In this document: positions 55,664 to 64,000 of the stretch, in pieces
How positions within the stretch are numbered: position 1 is the stretch's first letter
Layout of the letters: each line of letters begins with the position of its first letter
Notes under the pieces: generated by a model
The model's database searches: none
What the model was told of the DNA's origin: nothing
What the model saw: the letters and a program-made list of their open reading frames with translations, nothing else
Origin: Rhodosporidiobolus odoratus
Lineage: Eukaryota > Basidiomycota > Microbotryomycetes > Sporidiobolales > Sporidiobolaceae
DNA length: 64,000 nucleotides
Direction of reading: 5' to 3'
NCBI GenBank assembly: GCA_034387635.1
Contig: JAOANU010000016.1
Location: 1 to 64,000, forward strand
Translations under genes and position numbers: made by a program

Positions 55664-56732
55664 TCAGTGCACTGTGCCCCCTGCAGACAGCGATCACGGC
55701 GACAGCGACGAAGCGAGAGTTCCCATTCCAAGTGTTGGTAGCTCTCGCTCACTCGTGCTTCATTCTGCCGCGTATAGAGACATTTCGCCTCCTACTAGCG
55801 ACTCTACGCTGCTGCCTGCAACTTCTACGCGGCCTGTTTACCTCGGTTCAGTCTCGCTGTACACTTCATCAATATCCGCTCAACACAGCTTATTCTAGCA
55901 AGTGGAGGGGCGTAGCAAGCCGTGCCAGCACAGCGGCAGTACGAGCGGCTATGAGTGAGTCTCCAAGCGCTGTCAGTCCCTAGCGTAAGTGACGAAGCGC
56001 TTTGTCACAGGCGCTCTTCCTTCGCCGCCTCTCCTTCGTCTGTTAAGCTCAGTAGCACCACACGGACAACGCCGAACCCGCGCCCCGGTGTATGATGGAC
56101 CGCTACCGCGCGACGGTGAGATCAGAAATCCCCGCTGTTGAAGTGCTGAAAGACCCGAGCGCGTTGAACTCTTTCCCATTCTCTTCAACAGCTTCTCGCA
56201 CAGGGGCTGCGGCCTGCCTGCCCGAAGCGTTGCCAAGTGGCTTTGTGCTTGCACGCTCTGCCTCTGTCGTGCCTGACTCGCAATCGCCAGCTACGGACGC
56301 TCCACCCCGCTGCCATCTTCCCTTAGGCTGTTACGACCGAATCGCTCGCTTGCTTAAGGGAAAGGTGGAGGGGATTCTCTCGTCCCACCTCGTGACGCAA
56401 CGTAACAAGGTCCCGTCTGCCTCGCCCGCATGGAAACCGTGTGCGCGCTAGCTTTCCTTCAATCGGTCTAGAGAAACACCTGTACTGCTTTCTTCAAAAG
56501 TTTGTCACAGCATTTCTGGCCCGCATGTCGTGCATCTTGGTCTTGACCAGGGACTTGTACGAGACACCGCGGCGAGGGGGAGGGGCAGGCGAAAAGCATG
56601 AACTAGGTCATAATAGCACAACAAAAAGACTCCGACCCGATCCCCAAGATCAAACCCAATGCATCCACTCCCCCTTTCGCCTCGCCCCTCCTCCGCCGCC
56701 TCCTCCTCCCACACCTCACATTGCGACCGACC

Positions 56733-56733
<1 letters not shown>
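55664..56733. promoter_or_regulatory. Spacer upstream of Rictor and downstream of TMA16
   Basis: About 1.07 kb. A plus-strand open frame of 119 codons at 56092-56451 has no recognisable features and I treat it as chance. The Rictor promoter must lie here. No specific element was identified. Confidence 0.4.

Positions 56734-56771
<38 letters not shown>
56734..56771 (+). repeat. Poly-C tract, 38 consecutive C
   Basis: An uninterrupted run of 38 C (G on the minus strand) lies just downstream of the TMA16 stop codon, in its likely 3' UTR. The flanks are also C-rich. The run length is likely to vary between reads and strains. Confidence 0.85.
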
Positions 56772-56806
56772 TACCTCTCTCAGCTAGCGACATCCCGCGC
56801 CCCCAC

Positions 56807-57832
56807 CTATACCTCCGCCTCGTCGTCATCATCGCTCAGATCGCCCATCTCAACCTCGCCCTCCCCAGTACCCCAAGCCTCCTTAGCTCCATTCTGTTCC
56901 ACTTTGATATCGTTCGGGTCGAGCGAAGTGAGGCGGATGAGGCGGATCCTGCATCCAGCGCACGGTACGAAGGGAGGGTCAGAAAGAGTGTGGGAGGCAG
57001 ATAGAAAGGCGAAGCGAAAGACGGAAGAAGAGGGAGAGAAGGAGGTAGGGAGGGCGGGAGAAAGAGCTGAAGGGAAAGAACGGGGAGGCGACTTACCGAC
57101 CTAGATAAGATGGATCTCCACCTTTTGTTCGTTTCTCTTCTTTGGCAGGGGCGGGGTTGACCCATTGGCGGCAAACAATGACATTTTCTGGTTGAGTGAG
57201 ATCGGGGACGACTGTGGTAGCGTAGGAGGAAGGAGGAAGGGCTTAGCGCTCGTGGTGAAGGAGAGGAGAATGAAGAAGAGAAGAAATACAGAGGAGAACG
57301 AAAGACAAGGAGGCACAGTGGCGAAGGGGTTTCAAGCGAACAGACGTACTGAAGCCACTCTTGTACTCCCCCCTCAGCTCCTCCCTCTCCTTCTCAATCT
57401 CGACCTCCCTTTTCCCCTTCCCTTCCGTCTTTCTCCAGTTATTCCTCCCTTCCCGTTCCGCTGCGAGTTGTACAAGTTCCGACTCGTGGCGGTTGATATA
57501 GTCGACGACCAAGGCGTGTAGTTCCGGCAAGGAGAGGGAAGTCGAGTCGGAGGGAAGGGCATGAACAAAGTAGAGATGACGGTCGACTGGGTTTCACTCG
57601 ATCTAGTCTGAGCCTCTTTGCTTACTCGCAATCAGGAGATAGGAGGAGGTGAAAACGTACCCCTTTCAACCTCCAACGCCCTTCTGACCCTTCCCTGGGT
57701 TTCCAACTTCCTCGCCCTCAACTCGACCCTCTGAAGTTGCTTGGCTCGTCTCGAGTTGGGGTGAATGTGACCCCCTGCGGATTTCTTCTTGCCTTGGAGG
57801 GACTTGTTCGTCTTTACCTTGTTGTTGGGCAT
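56807..57832 (-). CDS. TMA16: Tma16-family ribosome-biogenesis protein
   Basis: Start at the ATG at 57832 with MPNNKVKTNKSLQGKKKSAG, then the family signature HPNSRRAKQLQRVELRARK at about residues 24-42. The second exon has LPELHALVVDYINRHESEL and ends EREELRGEYKSGF. The third has VPDLTQPENVIVCRQWVN, and the last has IRLIRLTSLDPNDI and an acidic tail (DLSDDDDEAEV). The last intron splits a CGG codon (donor GTAAGT, acceptor GCAG before GATCCG), and this choice alone keeps the frame. The stop is at 56807-56809. Tma16 associates with pre-60S particles in the nucleus. The gene is divergent from the reductase-family gene, with 379 bp between start codons. Confidence 0.88.
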
Positions 57833-58211
57833 GGTATTGAGTTTCAAGAATCGAGTTGGGCGAAGGAAGCTGAAGTTGGTCGAGTCGAGCTCGAAGAGGG
57901 TAGACGAGATGGGAGGGTACGAGGACAGGCTGGGCTAGTCAAAAAGGACGCTATGAGTCGAGTAGTGACGTGTTTTCCAGGTATAGCGAGCGTCGACGGG
58001 GTAAGGAAGACTCAAGAGAAAGGAACTGATGAAGTTGGAGGACGAGGTCAACTGGGACTAGCGTACGCTGTGAGTGGCGGACAGGCTGGTACAGGTTCTT
58101 ATCGGTGTCACTACCCCGTATAGAGGTGTTCAACAGTTCAGAACGACAGAGACCGAGTTCAGAATAACCAATTCTCATTCTCGCTTTCTCTGCCATCAAC
58201 AACCTTGATCA
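57833..58211. promoter_or_regulatory. Divergent promoter region, TMA16 / reductase
   Basis: 379 bp separate two oppositely directed start codons, so both promoters must lie here. No named motif was identified. Confidence 0.45.
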
Positions 58212-59309
58212 ATGATGACCTACTTCTCCCTGCTGCTTCAGGGTCTTGCCGGTCAGTATGGGACGATAGGACTCTACAGCGCAGTACAGCGCATCTTTGT
58301 CGCCTTTGGCGTGTTCGCCTTTCCCGGTTCACTCCTCATCGGTTCGTCATTTCCATCTTTCTCCTTCTCCCCTCGGTCAGGCTAACCCTAGTCCCTCACA
58401 GACGCACCTTTCGGTCGATTCCTCAACAGCAACCGCTGGACCGTCAATGGCAGATACGGCTGGCTCCTCATGGAGCTCATCTCCCCTCTCTCCTTTCTCT
58501 ACTTCCTCTCGACTCCCCCGTCCACCTCCCCCTTCTCCTTCCCCGCTCCCTCCCTCACCCGCATCGCGACCGCTCTCCGTGCCCTTCCCCCTTCGCGCGC
58601 CCTCCTCGCCGCCTTCTACCTCGTCCACTACTTCAACCGGTCCATCCTAGCCGAACTACGCAACCCCGGCCGCTCACGCATGCACCTCATTATCCCCACT
58701 CTCTCGGCCCTCTTCAACGTCATCAACGGTGGTACAATTGGCATGTACATAGGTGGCGGAACTCCCTTCTCCGCCCCCGGCAGCGTCTCGAAAAACTACG
58801 GCCTCGAGCCTGGATTTGCGCCTCGCCTTCTCTTCGGCCTCGGCGCCTCGCTGTGGTTTGCAGGATGGGCGTCAAACATTCACCACGACAACATCCTCTT
58901 CCGCCTCAAAACTACCAAACAAGCCGAACTTCGCAGCAGCAAAGGCCCCTCGCCCCCCTCCTCCGGCTCATCCCGCTACGCCATCCCCCACGGAGGACTG
59001 TATCGCCTCCTCTCCCACCCCTCCTACACCTCTGAATGGATCGAATGGATAGGTTTCACACTCTGCACCCTGTCCCTCTCTCCCGGTTCTTTCCCCCCTC
59101 CGGCTTCCTCCCCTCTTCTCTCAAAGCTTCCCGCGGGGTTGCGACCGCTGCAAGACTGGTGGCTTCAACCCCCGGCGTTGTTTGTCTTGGAAGAGGGGGC
59201 AGCTATGCTGCCCAGGGCTAGAAGTGGACACAGGTGGTACAAGAAAACGTTTGGGAAAGAGTGGGAGCAAAAGGGTGCGAGGTGGGTTGTTGTCCCCGGG
59301 GTATTTTGA
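58212..59309 (+). CDS. Steroid 5-alpha-reductase family membrane protein
   Basis: The start is at the ATG at 58212 (MMTYFSLLLQGLAGQYGTIG) and one intron of about 60 nt follows GSLLI. The second exon encodes APFGRFLNSNRWTVNGRYGWLLMEL and RALLAAFYLVHYFNRSILAE. The C-terminal NADPH-binding domain of the family follows (YAIPHGGLYRLLSHPSYTSEWIEWIGF, then GHRWYKKTFGKEW). Several hydrophobic helices suggest an ER-membrane enzyme. The family includes 3-oxo-5-alpha-steroid 4-dehydrogenases, polyprenol reductase and trans-2-enoyl-CoA reductase. The HFNRS-like motif and short length (about 340 residues) favour an SRD5A1-like protein, but the substrate cannot be read from sequence. The stop is at 59307-59309. 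Confidence 0.85.
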
Positions 59310-59715
59310 GGAGGTTGTTGTGCTGGTGCTCTCGTCTTGTAGGTACGCCGCACCCGTTCCATTCCTACCCTTACTAGAAAGCTGGACTGACCCGTCAACT
59401 TCGCAGCTTCCTGATAATGTTTCCGTTCCGTCTCAGCAGGCGTACCTACGCCTCCCCCTTGTTGTAGACGAGAACACTCGTTCATTGGTGTCGCTAGACG
59501 CCGCGTGACAGCCTCCCGGCAGCAGTTCTCCCGCCTGAAGCGGGCAGCGGTGCCCCACTTCGATTCTTCCTGCCGACCGCCCCACCTACCTACCTATTTC
59601 CTGCTCACTTGCGCTCTGCATCTGGGCTTCTCCTCAGCGCGCTGCGTACAATTCACCTTACTCTTGTCCTCCTCTTCCTCGCTCCACCAGCACCAGCAAC
59701 GATCGCAAACTCGAA
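59310..59715. promoter_or_regulatory. Spacer between the reductase and P450 genes
   Basis: About 400 bp in tandem orientation. It holds the P450 promoter. No gene and no specific element were seen. Confidence 0.4.
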
Positions 59716-62352
59716 ATGGACGCTCTCCTCCGTCCCTCACTTTTCCTCCCCCTCCCGATCCTCGTAGTCCTTCTCCTCCTAAGCGCCGGTCTCTACTTCC
59801 TCCTCCTCCCCACCATCTTCCCACGAAACCTCCCTCCCGGACCCCGCGCCTCCTTCTTCGGCTGGGGAAACCATCGCGGGTTGATCCCTAGTGAGAGACC
59901 GTGGATTAGGTTGGATGAGTTGGGGAAGCTGGATTATACGATCGGGCTTGGGAAGGATGGGAATGGGAATGGGGCTGTAGAGGGGGAGAGGGAGAGAAAG
60001 GGAAAGGGTGAAGGGAGGGGAAAGGGGTTTTATACGATTTGGACGGGGAGGAAACCTACTATCGGTAGGTCACTTCATTCTGCTCCTCAGCCAGACTCTC
60101 CCGTCCCTTGTGCCCGTTCCGCTCTGACAGTTCCCTGTCCTGTCCCCGAATTGGCCCCGCTCTCTGGATTTTTCGTGCCCGCCGACCATATTCACAAGAA
60201 CAGTTGTCACCTCCGCCCGAGTCGCCGCAGAACTGCTCGACAAACGTAGCAACATCTATTCGTCCCGTCCTAGGTTCGTCGTAGCCGGCGAACTGATGAC
60301 AGGTGGAGATGCTTTGTTATTCTTACCTTACAGTACGCTTTCCACCTTCCCTTCTCACCCCTTCACTTTTTCTCTTCCCTCCGCTTCGTTGATGTTGATG
60401 CCCGGGCCGCCCCGCCACCGCCACCGCCCGCCAGATGCGAAATGGCGTAATCAACGCAGGTTGTACCATGCTGCCTTGATGGAGAAACGGGCAAACGATT
60501 ATCAACCGGTGCAGGAGATGGAAGTAAAGAGGTTGGTTTATGACGTGCGTTTTTTCCTTCCTTCCTTCCACTCTCTCCCTTTTCTCACAGGTTGACGAGT
60601 TTGTAATCATTTCGACACGAACCAGCTTCTGCAATTCAAGGCTCAAGGAGGGATGGGATGGGAGAAGTGCATTGAGAGGTTTTCGGCTAGTGTTGTGGTC
60701 GCTATTGCTTGTGAGTGGGCCATTTTGCGAATCACCTTCCTCTCGCTGAAATCGTGGTGCTGATGTCTCCTCTGCTCACAGATGGAAGAAGGGTCGACGA
60801 TGTCAATGAGGGTTTTGTGCAGAGCGTTATCAAGAGGATGGAGGATATCGGCAAGACAAAGTACGACTCTCCTTCCGCCATATCGAACACCCAACCTCGC
60901 ATTGAACAGAATGCCTCTCTTCTTCCCCCTTTCTGACTCTCCCACTACCGCAGCCTCCCCGGAAAACAATCCCTAGACGCCTACCCCTTCCTCCAGAGTC
61001 TCCCCGAATTCCTCACACCCTACAAGAAAACCTGGAAGGCTTTCCGAGCCGAATCCCATGCGTTTTGGATGAGTCTCGCCGAGACGGTCAAAGAGAGAAT
61101 GGAAGAAGGGAGGGCGCCCAAGAGCTTTACTAGGGATTTGTATGAGGGGTTTGAGGCGGCCAAGATTGGGTGGGGGGAGTTTGGGATTCTCACCGGTGGG
61201 ATCTTCGGAGCTGGTACGTCAACTTCTGAGCCATCCTTGTCCCTCGCGCAATCTGCTGGCCTTCAACTGAATCAGCCGCTTCTCTGACCGTTGCTGTCCC
61301 TTCTGTTTCGTTCCCCTTTTTTCCCCTTTCCCACTTTGCTCCCTCTCTGTGTTATGCAGGCGTCGAGACTACAAGCGGAACTCTCATCGCCTTTGTTCTC
61401 GCCATGGTGACTCACCCTCGGGCTCAAAAGAAGGCCCAGGAAGAACTGGACCGGGTTGTCGGGCGGGAGAGAAGTCCCACCTGGACTGACGATGCTAATG
61501 TACGTCCCCTCCTCGCGCAAACCAGCTCTTCACCTCCCCCTCCTTTTCTCAGCTCACGCATCGGGCTCGAAATGTGTATAGCTTCCGTATCTTCGCGCCC
61601 TAGTTCAAGAGGTTCTTCGTTGGCGACCGGTCGCCGTCCTCGGCGGAACCCCTCACGCCTCTTCACAAGACGATCATTACCAAGGTTATTTCATCCCAGC
61701 CGGTTCGACCATTCTCTGCAACACTTGGAGTATCAATCGTGACCCGGAGTATTTCAAAGATCCGGATGAGTTTAGACCTGAGAGGTATTTGGGTGTGAAA
61801 GAGGAGGGTGGAGAGGGCGAGGGGGAGGGAGAGAGGTACCCTCAGAAGGCGGGGCATAGTGCGTTTGGGTGGGGGAGGAGGATTTGTCCTGGTGTGTTGT
61901 TCCCCCGTTTTCGCCCTCGTCACTCTCCTTATCTGCTCGGATAGCCGTCGCTGCGAATCCGCATCCTCCTTCACTGCACCTTCGCTTTGCTGACTCGGTT
62001 TTCTGTTTGTATCCCTCGATCTCGATGAACCATCAGGTATGTACGTAGCCGAACGTTCAATCTGGATCGCCATTGCCAACATCCTACACCATTTCACCCT
62101 CTCCACTCCTGCCGGCTGTCCTCTACCCGACATCTTTGCATTCACGGACGGGTTCAATTCCAGGGCGGAACCGTTCCCGCTCGAGGTTAGGCTGAGAGGC
62201 GGTGAGGAGGGGAGGAAGTTGGTCGAGAAGGAGAGGGAGGAGGCTTGGGAGGGGTTGCGTACGTTATTCCCTCCTCATCGCGCGGTAGTCAATACCGTCT
62301 ACTCGGCCATCGCTCTGATTTCGTTGCATATGCAGAGGTGTACGAAGTCTGA
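59716..62352 (+). CDS. Cytochrome P450 monooxygenase
   Basis: Start at the ATG at 59716, with an N-terminal membrane anchor (LFLPLPILVVLLLLSAGLYF) and a proline hinge (RNLPPGPRASFFGW). Short exons encode VVTSARVAAELLDKRS and WRNQRRLYHAALMEKR (helix C), then the I-helix GIFGAGVETTSGTL with its oxygen-binding GAGxETT. The ExxR motif of helix K is in EVLRWRP, and the haem-binding loop is FGWGRRICPG with the axial Cys. About nine introns. The last intron (62259-62335) joins to a tiny exon giving QVYEV and a stop at 62350-62352. The layout resembles fungal CYPs of the O-methylsterigmatocystin-oxidoreductase type, but the substrate is unknown. It follows the reductase gene in the same direction. 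Confidence 0.88.
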
Positions 62353-62510
62353 AGAGGTAGTCAAGTCTGTATCCCGGGAACGAAACTGTTCTCTTTTCTT
62401 TTTGCCCGCCTTCTGCTTATTGATCCAACCTTGTCCGATTTCCGGCTGTTCTGAAGACGTGCTGAAGCCCGCGAGTGATGCATACAGAGATAGCTTCGAA
62501 GCCAGACATA

Positions 62511-64000
62511 CTACCATTTCAAGACGGCCTCTCTCCCACCCTCAAACTTATCCAGCTCCTTCTTCCACCCCTCCGTTCCCCCCCACTTCTCCACCAATCT
62601 CCTCAGTTCCTCCTTCTGCTCCCTCTGCGGTCTCTCCAACTCTCCCTCTTCGTGCCCAAGCCTCCTCGCAAACACGTCCCCAAACATCTCCTCCAACCTC
62701 GGTTTCTTCTCCTTCTCCGCCTTTCCAAACTCCTTCAAGATCGCCTTCTTACTCTGATCCTTGATCTCATTCTCCTTCTCTACCGACCAGAGCGGTACCG
62801 CCCCCTCTCCTTCCCCAACGACCAACCCTTCAAGGTACTTCCTCAACCTCCCCCCCGCCGAATCCAATTTCATCCGATTAACATCATCCGTACTCCTGTA
62901 AGCGCTCGAATCATCCGAAGTGGAGTGATGAGAAACCCTGTACGACATAGCTTCGACCAGGACGGGTTTCTGAGTTTCAACCGCGAGACGACGGGCTTCT
63001 TTGCAGCCGAGGTAGACGGCTAGGGGATCGTTACCGTCTAGGCGTAGCGTTGGGATTCCGTAGCCTGGCCCACGAGCGGCGACACCGTCCCCGGCGTATT
63101 GCTGAGAGACTGGGGTCGAGATGGCGAAACTACAACGGTAGGGCATGAGAGTTGGGAAGGTCAGCGAGCGGGCGAACAGAGGCGGAGGTAAATCGGTCGT
63201 CAGAACGCTACGTACCCATTGTTCTGAAGGCGAGCGAGAGCGTGGTAAGTCAGAATGTCGAGCGATATCGTGGGCGTCTGAGCATCACTGCTGTGAAAGA
63301 GGGAGAGATCGAAGGCGCACCCGGATGAAGAACACCAAGGGCCCGCCGAGGACGCTTGCCACTGAGGGTATAGACAGCGTGATCCGCAAAGTCAATAGCA
63401 GGAACAGCGCAACGAGAAAAGGAGGACGCACTATTCAGCCCAGCATGAAAATCCCCTTCACTCGTCGCTCCTTCTCCCGCATAACAGATCACGCAGTCTT
63501 TCTCCCGCCCGGGTGTACGTTTGAGGGCGTACGCAGCTCCGGCAGCTTGAGGAAGCTGGGTGCCGAGCGGGGAGGAAATAGTGTGGAAGTGGTGTTCCTT
63601 TGAGCCGTAATGGACGGGCATTTGCCGGCCTAGGCACGAGGAGGTTTGTCAGTGAAGACTTCTTATACTGAAGTCGGTGTGGCTCACCGAGCGTTGCGGT
63701 GTCAGAGGCAGAAGAGAAGACTTGGGCCATGAGGCTTGAGAGGCTGTTGTGAGGGGAAAAATCAGCAAAGATGCAAACGCACATCTAGCCTATCTAACTC
63801 GGCAACGCAAGAAACTCACGGATAGTCCCGCCACAGCAAGACGCCGACTTCTGCAGCCCTCTCAGATCAAGGCAAAGTTAGCGTCTGCATCTTGCTCGAG
63901 CTGGAGAAAAAAGGCAAGTCCCTACCTCGATACTGAGCAAACACCTCGTCCGTACTCTCCCAAGCTGCCGCCGATCCAACTACAGCTCCTTCCTCCCCGT
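62511..64000 (-). CDS. Branched-chain 2-oxo acid dehydrogenase E1 alpha subunit, N-terminus beyond the window
   Basis: The right edge of the window cuts this minus-strand gene. Exons in order give [37 protein letters not shown] and [20 protein letters not shown], then the thiamine-diphosphate motif [15 protein letters not shown] and [37 protein letters not shown] carries the phosphorylation-loop serines of E1 alpha. The C-terminus ends REAVLKW with the stop at 62511-62513. With E1 beta it decarboxylates the 2-oxo acids from Leu, Ile and Val in mitochondria; the targeting peptide would lie outside the window. The gene is convergent with the P450 gene, with 158 bp between stops. Confidence 0.93.

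Noticed and set aside
56092..56451. 119-codon plus-strand open frame as a gene
   Set aside because: It has no recognisable motif and no partner exons, and lies in a spacer between genes.
58205..59035. 276-codon plus-strand open frame rich in Arg, Pro and Leu
   Set aside because: It overlaps the reductase-family gene in another frame and has low-complexity composition typical of a shadow frame.

Overview
The window is nuclear DNA of a filamentous or yeast-like basidiomycete. Almost every gene is cut by several short introns of about 50-110 nt with GT..AG ends, intergenic spacers are short, and coding DNA is GC-rich. The gene set (Ubp2-type deubiquitinase, Csn12, dynein light intermediate chain, Rictor, Tma16, GH18 and GH26 enzymes, a P450) is fungal. 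The many-TM DUF6534-like protein and the chromodomain Ty3/gypsy element point to Basidiomycota. A Microbotryomycetes (red-yeast) origin is my guess and is not proven. The start codons and introns given here are my own readings and have not been tested against transcripts.

Layout. 1-6909: two broken Ty3/gypsy retrotransposons in opposite orientations. 7.0-17.2 kb: arm A of a complex inverted duplication, holding gene X (-), a dead UBP2 copy (+), a small membrane-protein gene M1 (-) and a Nudix hydrolase gene (-). 17.4-34.1 kb: single-copy core with CSN12 (+), dynein light intermediate chain (+), GH18 chitinase (+), an unrecognised gene (-), a multi-TM protein (-) and a GH26 hydrolase (-). 34.65-42.6 kb: unit B, with a full-length UBP2 (-) and a frameshifted X (+). 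42.6-49.6 kb: arm C, with a gutted Nudix gene, a shared spacer, M2 (+), a UBP2 remnant (-) and an open X (+). C has the same gene order as arm A but is inverted. 50.0-64.0 kb: single-copy Rictor (-), TMA16 (-), a steroid 5-alpha-reductase-family protein (+), a cytochrome P450 (+) and the 3' part of BCKDH E1-alpha (-).

The most interesting structure is the triplicated, divergently oriented UBP2/X pair with complementary decay. UBP2 is intact only in B; in A the catalytic Cys codon has become Ser and about 1.08 kb is missing, and in C the catalytic exon is deleted. X is frameshifted in B but open in C, and in A (with a foreign C-terminus). The copies are mosaics: A matches B almost perfectly over the UBP2/X 5' halves but resembles C over the 3' half of X, which suggests gene conversion. 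I recognise no known family for X or M. No tRNA, rRNA or CRISPR array was seen.
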